From Campylobacterales bacterium (lineage in GTDB: Bacteria > Campylobacterota > Campylobacteria > Campylobacterales > QNZT01), in assembly GCA_015662615.1 (NCBI GenBank), contig DQTU01000102.1:1-5917 (forward strand): a stretch of DNA of 5,917 nucleotides, in the 5' to 3' direction. The position numbers and the translations under genes were made by a program. Shown here piece after piece: positions 1 through 5,743 of the stretch. The first letter of the stretch is position 1. Each line of letters opens with the position of its first letter. The notes under the pieces were generated by a model. The model saw only the letters and a program-made list of their open reading frames with translations. It was not told the origin of the DNA and did no database searches.

Positions 1-551
1 AGAGGTATTTCAAAGTTGTATTTTTGAGTAAGAATTGAAATTTTTTCTTTTATCTCTTGCCAGTTTTTTTGCTGCCAAAAAAGTTCACTTGAGAGTTCAT
101 CTGCTGAGCGAAAGTGCGTCATGACTCCTTTAATAATTAAAGAGTTTTTTTCTATAAGTTTATAAGCAATTTCAAGTTCATTATTTTCAATTCCGCTTCG
201 GTGCATTCCTGTGTCAATCTTTAAATGAACTTTGGAATCCGTGGGGAGATTCCCTATTTGTGATACATTATTGATAACGAAGTGATATTTTGGGTTATTT
301 TCTTCATTTGAGTTCGGTACAAGTATGATGATAGATTCAAAATAGGATTCAACCTGTTTTGCTTCATCGCTTGTTCTCACAATGACTTTTGTGATGCCAT
401 ATTCAGAACTTAGTTTAGCCATAATCACCAAACCATGACCGTAAGCGTTATCTTTTAAGACAACCGCCAAACGCTCTTTGCTTCCTAATTTATCACATAA
501 GATATCTAGGTTGTGAAAATAGTTTTTCTTACTTATCTCTATAAAAGACAC
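1..551 (-). CDS. alr: Alanine racemase, PLP-dependent (C-terminal part beyond window)
   Basis: Interconverts L- and D-alanine in the cytoplasm, supplying D-Ala for peptidoglycan. The 183 visible residues are the N-terminal half of a protein usually about 340-380 residues long; the left edge cuts it. Visible motifs: the PLP-lysine signature VLKDNAYGHG at residues 31-40, with the Schiff-base lysine at K33 and the conserved Tyr at Y37; and VHLKIDTGMHRSGI at 108-121, where K111 and R118 match the carbamylated lysine and PLP-pyridine arginine of characterised alanine racemases. A GVMTHFRSADE motif at 142-152 follows. I chose a GTG start at 549-551 because the N-terminus (VSFIEISKKNYFHNL) aligns with the usual start of the family and no ATG lies close by. 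The GTG shares one base with the stop of the upstream 77-residue gene (TAGTG), and its own Shine-Dalgarno is weak, which suggests translational coupling. Identity is near certain; the C-terminal domain with the catalytic tyrosine cannot be seen. Confidence 0.95.
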   Translation of the reverse strand, partial: MSFIEISKKNYFHNLDILCDKLGSKERLAVVLKDNAYGHGLVIMAKLSSEYGITKVIVRTSDEAKQVESYFESIIILVPNSNEENNPKYHFVINNVSQIGNLPTDSKVHLKIDTGMHRSGIENNELEIAYKLIEKNSLIIKGVMTHFRSADELSSELFWQQKNWQEIKEKISILTQKYNFEIP

Positions 552-784
552 TAGCCGACTTTGATATCTCTCGCTTCAATAAGCAGACCTCTTACTTTTC
601 GAGCTTGATAATCAAGTTTGAAAAATAGCTCATATACTTCTTTTGCATTTAAATCTTTTGAAGTTTCAAAGTCAAATTGTCCATTATCTTTTTTAGCTAC
701 TTTTGTATCAAGAAAATCATAAAACTCATTTCTTGCCATCTCATAAGCTCTCATCTCTTTTTTTGTATCGTCTATACTTGTCAT
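551..784 (-). CDS. Conserved-looking small protein of unknown function (77 aa)
   Basis: I do not recognise this family. It is a short, charged, soluble protein with no signal peptide, no membrane segment and no cysteine. Two stretches look helical: about residues 5-30, rich in K/E/D with aromatic residues, and about 44-73, beginning LNAKEVYELFFKLDYQARK. A short loop with KKDNGQFDF separates them. A two-helix hairpin is plausible. It is convincing as a real gene because the ATG at 782-784 has a good Shine-Dalgarno (AAGGG, 6-7 bases upstream, inside the end of the transporter gene). It also starts 1 base after the transporter stop and ends in a one-base overlap with the alr start, so it fills the operon exactly. 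It may assist one of its neighbours, but nothing in the sequence shows which. Confidence 0.75.
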   Translation of the reverse strand: MTSIDDTKKEMRAYEMARNEFYDFLDTKVAKKDNGQFDFETSKDLNAKEVYELFFKLDYQARKVRGLLIEARDIKVG

Positions 785-785
785 G

Positions 786-2372
786 TTATCCCTTTTTATC
801 TGTTGCTATTTTATAGGTTGGATCATCTTCTGCATAGGTGCAAAATGGACCTGCTTCTTTGAGTAATCCTTTACAGTCTTTGCTTAAATGTCTAATAGAA
901 AGTGTTTTTCCGCTCTCTCTGTATTTCTTTGTAATCATATCGATTGCTTCCACTCCTGATATATCCATAACTCTTGCATCTTTAAAATCTAATACAATTT
1001 TATCAGGATCATCTGCTACTTCAAACTGCTCTTGAAATGAAGTGACTGAGCCAAAAAACAGCGGACCATCTACATCATATACTTTAGTTCCATCGTCTTC
1101 AATATGTGAGTTGGCATGTATTTTAGCATGTTGCCAAGCAAAAACCAAAGCTGAAACAATGATACCAGCGATTACAGCGACAGCAAGGTCGAAAAACACG
1201 GTGATGATAGTGACTAAAACCAAGACAAAAGCATCAGCTCTTGGCATGTACTTGATACGGCTTATACTGGAAAATTCGAAAGTTCCGATACTTACCATAA
1301 ACATAATACCCACAAGAACTGCAACAGGAATAGTGCCTATAAGGTCACTAAGGCTGACAACAAAAATGATTAATAAAATTGAAGCGGTAGAGGAAGAGAC
1401 TCTTCCAAGCCCACCAGAAGTGTAGTTGATGATACTCTGACCGATCATCGCACATCCCGCCATTCCTCCAAAAAATCCACTTGTCATGTTTCCACAGCCT
1501 TGTGCGATACACTCCTTGTTTCCACGACCTCTTGTTCCACTCATCTCATCTAAAACTGATAGCGTTAAAAGTGATTCTATCAAACCAACCATTGCTACAA
1601 GGATTGCATAAGGGAGTATGATAAACATAGATTCCCAGTTTAAAAGTGAGAGGTTAGGCATCACAAAAGTAGGAAAAGCACCTTCGATATCTGCAAGATC
1701 ACGCACAGTTTTAGTATCAATTCCTCCTAAATAAACGATAATAGTTAATGCGACAATAGCTGCCAAACCAGATGGGATAACTTTTGTAAACTTAGGCATA
1801 AAATACATAATCGCCATAGTAATCACCGTAATGATATACATCCAATAGTTTTCACTTAAACTATGACTCAAAATTTCGCTCCAACTCTCTAAGCTCTCAT
1901 GGTCACTAGCTCTAAAAAACTTCAATTGAGCCAATGCGATAACGATAGCAAGCCCATTTACAAATCCAAACATAGCAGGTTGAGGAACAAGACGGATAAA
2001 TTTACCCATCTTTAAAACACCCACAAGTACTTGAAATGCACCAGCAAAGATGGTCGTTAAGAGGATATAGTGCAGTATCATGACGGATAATGCTTCACCT
2101 GAGAGTTCAGGATAGAGTTTTGCTACTGCGAGTCCTAACCCAACAAAAACAACAGCAACAGCCCCTGTAGCACCACTGATCATCCCTGGTTTTCCACCAA
2201 GAAGTGAAGTTATAAGACCAAGTATAAACGCTGTGTACATTCCAACAAGAGGGCTGACTCCTGCAATAAAACTAAAAGCAATAGCCTCAGGAACAAGTGC
2301 AACTGCTACGACCATGCCTGAAAGTAGTCCATTTTTGATGTTGAATTTTTCGTAATTTTGTAAATTAAACAA
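786..2372 (-). CDS. SulP/SLC26-family inorganic anion transporter with C-terminal STAS domain
   Basis: Inner-membrane transporter of 528 residues, a normal length for bacterial SulP proteins, which carry sulfate, bicarbonate or other anions. Many hydrophobic segments fill residues about 15-420. TM1 has the SulP pattern VALVPEAIAFSF (24-35) with an acidic residue, E29. TM3 carries GATGAVAVV (67-75). The stretch IESLLTLSVLDEM at 265-277, then GNKECIAQGCGNMTSGFFGG at 284-303 and a C-A-M-I-G-Q segment, is the conserved core of the family. The cytoplasmic STAS domain spans about 427-520 and contains VMDISGVEAI (468-477), whose Ser472 sits where anti-anti-sigma STAS domains are phosphorylated. The start is TTG at 2370-2372, supported by AAGGA five bases upstream; there is no ATG nearby in frame. 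It is the first gene of an operon with the 77-residue gene and alr. The family call is secure; the substrate is not. Sulfate and bicarbonate are both sensible for a sulfur-oxidising autotroph, but that lifestyle is itself assumed. Confidence 0.93.
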   Translation of the reverse strand: MFNLQNYEKFNIKNGLLSGMVVAVALVPEAIAFSFIAGVSPLVGMYTAFILGLITSLLGGKPGMISGATGAVAVVFVGLGLAVAKLYPELSGEALSVMILHYILLTTIFAGAFQVLVGVLKMGKFIRLVPQPAMFGFVNGLAIVIALAQLKFFRASDHESLESWSEILSHSLSENYWMYIITVITMAIMYFMPKFTKVIPSGLAAIVALTIIVYLGGIDTKTVRDLADIEGAFPTFVMPNLSLLNWESMFIILPYAILVAMVGLIESLLTLSVLDEMSGTRGRGNKECIAQGCGNMTSGFFGGMAGCAMIGQSIINYTSGGLGRVSSSTASILLIIFVVSLSDLIGTIPVAVLVGIMFMVSIGTFEFSSISRIKYMPRADAFVLVLVTIITVFFDLAVAVIAGIIVSALVFAWQHAKIHANSHIEDDGTKVYDVDGPLFFGSVTSFQEQFEVADDPDKIVLDFKDARVMDISGVEAIDMITKKYRESGKTLSIRHLSKDCKGLLKEAGPFCTYAEDDPTYKIATDKKG

Positions 2373-2377
2373 GTTTT

Positions 2378-2382
2378 TCCTT
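2378..2382 (-). promoter_or_regulatory. Ribosome binding site fixing the TTG start of the SulP gene
   Basis: The minus strand reads AAGGA, then AAAAC, then TTG. The five-base spacer is suitable for initiation, and no in-frame ATG or GTG with a comparable site lies upstream. This is why the rare TTG start is preferred. Confidence 0.7.
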
Positions 2383-2388
2383 GTGATA

Positions 2389-2427
2389 TAGTATAATTTT
2401 GAATAATAAAAGTCGCCGATTATACTA
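2389..2427. promoter_or_regulatory. Divergent promoter region with an 8-bp inverted repeat of -10-like boxes
   Basis: The 81-bp gap between the SulP operon and the ATPase gene holds a perfect inverted repeat: AGTATAAT at 2390-2397 and ATTATACT at 2419-2426, 21 bases apart. Each arm reads as a good -10 hexamer on one strand (TATAAT) and a fair one on the other (TATACT). For the leftward operon the best -10 is TATAAT at 2419-2424 on the minus strand. For the rightward gene it is TATAAT at 2392-2397 or TATACT at 2421-2426. No convincing -35 hexamer is visible, which is usual for Campylobacterota sigma-70 promoters. The two promoters would overlap, so firing of one could hinder the other. The repeat could equally be an operator. 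Confidence 0.5.
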
Positions 2428-2453
2428 AAACAACAATATAAAGATAATTAAAT

Positions 2454-3524
2454 ATGGATATATTAGAGATACTTTACGCAAGAGAGTTTAAAAAGGTAAC
2501 ATATAATGTTCGAAAACTCTCATTTGAAACAAAAAAGATATTGCTTTTAGGTCCTCGTGGTGCAGGGAAAAGTACCATGATATATGATTATCTTTCAGGG
2601 ATGGCTAAGGGGAGTTTTCTCTATATTGACTTTAATGATTTTAGGATGAGGGATTATGATATAGGTTTAGAGTTATCAAATTTTATAAAAAAACATCACA
2701 TCAGGCTTTTAGTTTTGGAGCATTTTGATTTTAGCTTTGAAGTGCCTTCAATCGAAGAGGTAATTATCACGACATGTGAGCAGAAAAGTTTAGATGGTTT
2801 TACAACCCAAACACTTTATCCTCTTGATTTTGAAGAGTTTATATCATTTGATAAGAGAGAGCTAAATCTTGAGGCAATTTTTAGCTCTTACGCTATTAGT
2901 GGAACATTTCCGGCAATTTTTGGACAGCAAAAGGGTGATTTTATCAAAGTCTATCAGGATTTTTTACACTGTTTTGCAGAAGATGAACTTCAAATGTCGA
3001 TATTACAACTTCTCGCATCTCGACAAGGTACAATCGTCTCAATCTACGCACTTTTTTTAGAGTTAAAAGAGCGGATGAAGATATCAAAAGATACATTTTA
3101 TGCCTATACGAAAAAATTACAAGATGAGAATGTTCTTTTTTTGGTGGAGAAATTTGGACATAAAAAGAGTCCTAAAAAGCTTTACTTGATTGATTTTACG
3201 CTTCGTAGTGCTCTTAGTTTTGAGAAAGATTTTATAAAACGGTTTGAAAATATCGTATTTTTGGAGCTTTTAAAACGTGACAAAATTTTTTATTATACGG
3301 ATGCATTTGATTTTTACCTTCCAAAGGAAGAGCAGGTAATTTTATCTATTCCCTTCTTACCGTCAAATTTGATTGAGGGTAAATTGGAGCGTTTAAATAA
3401 ACATTTGATAGATTTGGAAGTTAAAACAGTTCAAGTTGTGACGATGGAAGTGGAAAAAGTGTATGAGCAAAATGGTATCACTTTTGAACTGATACCATTT
3501 TGGAGTTTTGCTACTTCCCTTTAG
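2454..3524 (+). CDS. ATP-binding protein of the AAA_14/DUF4143 type, motifs partly degenerate
   Basis: A 356-residue protein, slightly short for the family (commonly about 370-420). An N-terminal P-loop ATPase domain shows a perfect Walker A, GPRGAGKST (33-41). The expected Walker B position reads LLVLEHFD (85-92), without the usual Asp-Glu pair. The family's sensor motif (usually TGS) is replaced by IITTCEQKS (104-112). The diagnostic PLS-x-x-EF element is recognisable as YPLDFEEFISF (122-132). A winged-helix-like region spans about 178-235. The C-terminal domain opens with KKLYLIDFTLRSAL (241-254) and then FENIVFLELLKRDKIFYY (264-281). This matches the DUF4143 pattern that in typical members ends in E-V-D-F; here it reads AFDF (284-287). 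Cellular role is unknown even for typical members. The gene stands alone, divergent from the SulP operon. Its ATG has only a weak Shine-Dalgarno (AAAGA, about nine bases upstream). The family assignment is good; loss of catalytic activity is an inference. Confidence 0.8.
   Translation: MDILEILYAREFKKVTYNVRKLSFETKKILLLGPRGAGKSTMIYDYLSGMAKGSFLYIDFNDFRMRDYDIGLELSNFIKKHHIRLLVLEHFDFSFEVPSIEEVIITTCEQKSLDGFTTQTLYPLDFEEFISFDKRELNLEAIFSSYAISGTFPAIFGQQKGDFIKVYQDFLHCFAEDELQMSILQLLASRQGTIVSIYALFLELKERMKISKDTFYAYTKKLQDENVLFLVEKFGHKKSPKKLYLIDFTLRSALSFEKDFIKRFENIVFLELLKRDKIFYYTDAFDFYLPKEEQVILSIPFLPSNLIEGKLERLNKHLIDLEVKTVQVVTMEVEKVYEQNGITFELIPFWSFATSL
3468..3502. terminator. Perfect 13-bp inverted repeat, candidate terminator inside the ATPase 3' end
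   Basis: CAAAATGGTATCA (3468-3480) and TGATACCATTTTG (3490-3502) are exact reverse complements around a 9-base loop. The stem core GGTATCA/TGATACC is flanked by A- and T-runs, so on either strand the RNA would be a hairpin followed by UUUU, in the style of a bidirectional intrinsic terminator. For the leftward lipoprotein gene it lies 22 bases past the stop, an ideal place. For the rightward ATPase gene it lies within codons 339-350, before the stop codon, so it would have to be held open by translating ribosomes. The U-runs are short (four) and the stem is only moderately GC-rich, so strength is uncertain. Confidence 0.45.
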
Positions 3525-4340
3525 TTAATTGGATAATTTATCTAATACTGTATTTAGGTGATAAACTAAAACACCTTTGTCCCCATTAGCAACAAAGAGA
3601 AGACCTTGCTCCTCATTGAGTGAGAGACCTTTAGTTCCCCCATCAATCTCAAAACGAACAATCATGTTTGGCTCTGTTGGAGTTGTAATATCAAGTAAGT
3701 TGATTCCTGTTATCCCTGCTGCAATAAGTGCTTTAGCATCATTATCAACTAAAACAATGTCATAGGCATTTGACTTATTAAAGGTTGTTTTTAGTTCATG
3801 GTTTGCTGGATTTGATATATCATAAATCTCTAAACCTTTTTCCCCTTTAGGTACAAATTTATAATTGCTATCTTTTGTAATAACCTCTTTTTGAACCTCT
3901 TGTTGCGTTGTAACACGCTCTTTTACTGGAGCTGAGATATTTGTGATGTTAATCACATTTACAAAACCTTCTTCATTAACAACATAGAGTTTTTCTCCAT
4001 CATTAGATAGGCTGACACTTCTTGCATTGATACCATCTATTGCAGTAATAAGTTCCGATTCAATAAAATCATTGTAACCAATTTTAATGATATCTATGCC
4101 ATCTTTGCCTTTAGCTACAAATAGTGCATCTTTTGATATGGCTATATCTTCAGCAGTTCCAGAGAGCTTTATGGTTGTTATCTTACCATTTTCATCTGCC
4201 TCGTAAGTTTTGCTTACTTCTTGTGTGATACCTTTTTCTTCTGTTACCTCATTTTTTTCTGTAGGTATAATTGGTGCAGTACTTCCGCCGCCACATCCAA
4301 ATAAAAACAGAGCCAATCCTATACTCAATATTATTTTCAT
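3525..4340 (-). CDS. Lipoprotein with LVIVD-like beta-propeller repeats
   Basis: A 271-residue predicted lipoprotein. The N-terminus MKIILSIGLALFLFGC is a short lipoprotein signal peptide, with cleavage before C16. The residues after the cysteine are GGGS, with no Asp at +2, so outer-membrane sorting is more likely than inner-membrane retention. A polar linker follows to about residue 50. The rest is a series of about five repeats in which a hydrophobic V/A-x-D-I/V-x-L-x start is followed by an L-F/Y-V-A/V element and a G-I-x-I-x-D-I-s/t-x-P end, as in LVIVD propellers: about 63-90, 104-136, 156-183, 190-224 and 234-263. The third is poorly formed. Such proteins are usually surface or periplasmic binding scaffolds; no ligand can be inferred. 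The in-frame upstream ATG at 4443-4445 would add 35 residues in front of the signal peptide and is rejected. The stop codon directly abuts the stop of the convergent ATPase gene. Confidence 0.82.
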   Translation of the reverse strand: MKIILSIGLALFLFGCGGGSTAPIIPTEKNEVTEEKGITQEVSKTYEADENGKITTIKLSGTAEDIAISKDALFVAKGKDGIDIIKIGYNDFIESELITAIDGINARSVSLSNDGEKLYVVNEEGFVNVINITNISAPVKERVTTQQEVQKEVITKDSNYKFVPKGEKGLEIYDISNPANHELKTTFNKSNAYDIVLVDNDAKALIAAGITGINLLDITTPTEPNMIVRFEIDGGTKGLSLNEEQGLLFVANGDKGVLVYHLNTVLDKLSN

Positions 4341-4346
4341 AATCAT

Positions 4347-4352
4347 CTCCTT
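4347..4352 (-). promoter_or_regulatory. Ribosome binding site deciding the lipoprotein start
   Basis: The minus strand reads AAGGAG, six bases, then ATG AAA. This strong site places initiation at 4338-4340, exactly at the signal peptide. The ATG two codons upstream (4344-4346) directly abuts the site and is too close to use; the one at 4443-4445 has no such site. Confidence 0.8.
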
Positions 4353-4383
4353 TGATTTCAACAATAATCGACTTTTAAAAAAT

Positions 4384-4415
4384 ATGATAAAGCTTGAGCT
4401 ATCATTTGCTATCAT
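4384..4415. repeat. Short direct and inverted repeats in the divergent lipoprotein-rnhB intergenic region
   Basis: The 108-bp gap 4341-4448 carries the promoters for two divergent genes. GCTATCAT occurs at 4398-4405 and again at 4408-4415, spaced ten bases start to start, one helical turn. ATGATA at 4384-4389 is an inverted copy of the TATCAT at 4400-4405, with AAGCTTGAGC between. Copies one turn apart could be half-sites for a regulator. No clear -10/-35 pair is visible; candidates are TATATG (4424-4429) for rnhB and, on the minus strand, TATCAT (4383-4388) for the lipoprotein. In so AT-rich a region this may be chance. Confidence 0.3.
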
Positions 4416-4448
4416 AAATTCAATATATGTGTAAAAAGGAAACAAAAA

Positions 4449-4982
4449 GTGAAGATTTGCGGAATTGATGAAGCGGGCAGGGGATGTTTAGCCGGTCCGT
4501 TGGTTGTGGCAGGTGTAATATTTGAAAAAAGTGTAGAGGGGTTGAGAGATTCAAAAAAACTCACTGAGAAAAAACGAGAAGTTCTGTTTGAAAAGATAAT
4601 CCCAAATGCAAAATATGAGATAGTTTTTACAGACAATAAAACCATTGATGAGATAGGACTCTCAGCTGCACTTAAAAACTCTATCATTCAAATCATGACT
4701 GCTCTTAATCCCGAACACACAATCATGGATGGAAACACAACCTTTGGAGTCGAAGGCGTTGAAGCGATTATAAAAGCGGATGACAAGATAGATGAGGTAA
4801 GTGCTGCAAGTATTTTGGCAAAAGTGAGCCGTGATAGATATATCGTAGAGCAGGCTTCAAATTTTCCTCTATATCAGTTTGAGAAACATAAAGGATATGG
4901 TACAGCACTTCACCGTGAACTTATAAAAGAGCATGGGTATTGTGAACTTCATCGGAGGTCTTTTAAGATAAAGAGCCTCTAA
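4449..4982 (+). CDS. rnhB: Ribonuclease HII
   Basis: Cytoplasmic endonuclease that nicks the RNA strand of RNA-DNA hybrids and starts removal of single ribonucleotides misincorporated in DNA. The 177-residue protein is a little short for the family (about 180-210) but complete. The N-terminal signature GIDEAGRG (5-12) gives catalytic D7 and E8. DSKKLTEKKRE (34-44) is conserved. The third acidic residue is D94 in IMDGN. The fourth is D111 in IIKADD, eight residues before AASILAKVSRD (119-129). EKHKGYGT and HRRSF close the protein. All four metal-binding acidic residues of the DEDD set are therefore present. The start is GTG at 4449-4451, preceded by AAGGA at 4436-4440 with an eight-base spacer; the GIDEAGRG motif so close to the N-terminus is normal for the family. 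It is divergent from the lipoprotein gene, and its stop overlaps the stop of the convergent CBS gene by four bases. Confidence 0.96.
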   Translation: MKICGIDEAGRGCLAGPLVVAGVIFEKSVEGLRDSKKLTEKKREVLFEKIIPNAKYEIVFTDNKTIDEIGLSAALKNSIIQIMTALNPEHTIMDGNTTFGVEGVEAIIKADDKIDEVSAASILAKVSRDRYIVEQASNFPLYQFEKHKGYGTALHRELIKEHGYCELHRRSFKIKSL

Positions 4983-5383
4983 TGATTCTCTACCGAATCC
5001 ATTAATACCTCAATAATATCTGTCATGGTCAATATCCCATGAAGTTCATTATCATCTATTACAAGTAATCTTTTGATGCTATTGTTTACCATCATTCTTG
5101 CTGCATATTTAACATCTAATTTTCTAGAAACTGAAAAAGCAGGTGATGCCATGATGTCATAAGCATTTAAAAGATCGATATCTCCATCTTCTGCAATGAT
5201 AGATTGTAAAATATTTTTAAAAGTTAAAAGCCCATAAGCTCCATTTGTATTACTTTTTTCTACGATAATTGAGCGTACTTTGCTCTCTTTCATCTTTGTG
5301 ATAACTTCTCTGATAGTTGTGAGTTGAGATACTGTGATAAGTTTCTCTTTGGGGGTCATTATCTGCTCTACTAGTGATTGCAT
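4979..5383 (-). CDS. Stand-alone CBS-domain pair protein
   Basis: A 134-residue soluble protein made of two CBS domains and nothing else, about residues 3-63 and 72-129. CBS pairs (Bateman modules) typically bind AMP, ATP or S-adenosylmethionine and act as energy or metabolite sensors on partner proteins. Each domain opens with an IMT/IMA element (VEQIMTP 5-11; AYDIMASP 74-81) and ends in G-[IL]-L-T-x-x-[ND]. In CBS2 this is GILTMTDI (116-123), with the T-x-x-D pattern (T119, D122) that commonly contacts the nucleotide ribose. In CBS1 it is GLLTFKNI (51-58), with Asn in place of Asp. This suggests, without proving, that only the second site binds nucleotide. The ATG at 5381-5383 has a strong AGGAG six bases upstream that overlaps the stop of the PII-like gene; the gap between the two genes is nine bases. 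It is therefore the third gene of the DUF1538-PII-CBS operon. Confidence 0.9.
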   Translation of the reverse strand: MQSLVEQIMTPKEKLITVSQLTTIREVITKMKESKVRSIIVEKSNTNGAYGLLTFKNILQSIIAEDGDIDLLNAYDIMASPAFSVSRKLDVKYAARMMVNNSIKRLLVIDDNELHGILTMTDIIEVLMDSVENH

Positions 5384-5392
5384 GTATATCTC

Positions 5393-5743
5393 CTATAAAA
5401 TATGTTTTATGTCTTGTTCAAATTGGTGCAGTTCGTCATTATTTAACCCTGCAACATGGCTTAAAGGCATTGTAAATGCCAAAGAACTGTTCTCATGGCT
5501 ATCTAGGTCAAACTCTTCTCTTAATGCCTTCATAACTTGCATAGAGAGTTTTCTAGGTAGGATAAAAATCAGTATCGATACATTTTCTTCCAAAGTCAAA
5601 CCAAAAAATACTTTTTTCTCTGTGAGTCCGATGTTTTTACCATGTATAATTGTTGTAGCCCCAGCTCCTGCCTCTTTGGCAACGGCTATAGCTTTCTCTT
5701 CATCTTTGTCTGGTATTACAGTAAAAAGTGCGACAAACTTCAT
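5393..5743 (-). CDS. Small PII-like signalling protein with a short T-loop region
   Basis: A 116-residue protein matching the beta-alpha-beta-beta-alpha-beta pattern of the PII superfamily: KFVALFTVIP (2-11), helix about 14-27, TTIIHGKN (30-37), VSILIFILP (55-63), helix about 65-77, and SSLAFTMPLSHVAGL (86-100), which aligns with the FVLPVEQ... strand of GlnB/GlnK. The stretch between strands 2 and 3 (about 34-53, IHGKNIGLTEKKVFFGLTLEE without the family's long excursion) is short, and there is no equivalent of the uridylylated Tyr51. It is thus not a classical nitrogen-regulatory PII, although databases would probably label it P-II family. Such relatives usually sit beside and regulate a transporter. 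Here the start codon overlaps the stop of a DUF1538-type membrane protein by four bases (ATGA), with AAGGAG five bases upstream, and a CBS-pair gene follows. Ligand is unknown; adenine nucleotides are likely by family. Confidence 0.82.
   Translation of the reverse strand: MKFVALFTVIPDKDEEKAIAVAKEAGAGATTIIHGKNIGLTEKKVFFGLTLEENVSILIFILPRKLSMQVMKALREEFDLDSHENSSLAFTMPLSHVAGLNNDELHQFEQDIKHIL

Noticed and set aside
1042..1425. Plus-strand 127-codon open frame inside the SulP gene
   Set aside because: Thr/Ile/Lys-rich shadow of conserved transmembrane coding sequence with no independent signal.
2430..2453. Riboswitch or leader peptide upstream of the ATPase
   Set aside because: The leader would be only a few tens of bases, AT-rich and without pairing structure or a small open frame.
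2454..3524. ATPase as part of an anti-phage defence system
   Set aside because: P-loop plus nuclease-like architecture invites the idea, but the gene stands alone with no toxin, methylase, restriction or other defence partner beside it, and no sign of a mobile element.
4341..4445. N-terminal extension of the lipoprotein gene to the ATG at 4443-4445
   Set aside because: It would bury the signal peptide and lipobox 35 residues inside the protein, lacks a Shine-Dalgarno, and would leave almost no promoter space before rnhB. The ATG at 4340 has AAGGAG at ideal spacing.
4412..4687. Minus-strand 91-codon open frame opposite rnhB
   Set aside because: It lies mostly antisense to the strongly conserved rnhB coding sequence, has no ribosome binding site of note and no recognisable motif.
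4955..4979. Imperfect hairpin (GAGG-CTTT / AAAG-CCTC) at the end of rnhB as a terminator
   Set aside because: The stem is interrupted by unpaired bases and is not followed by a T-run on either strand.
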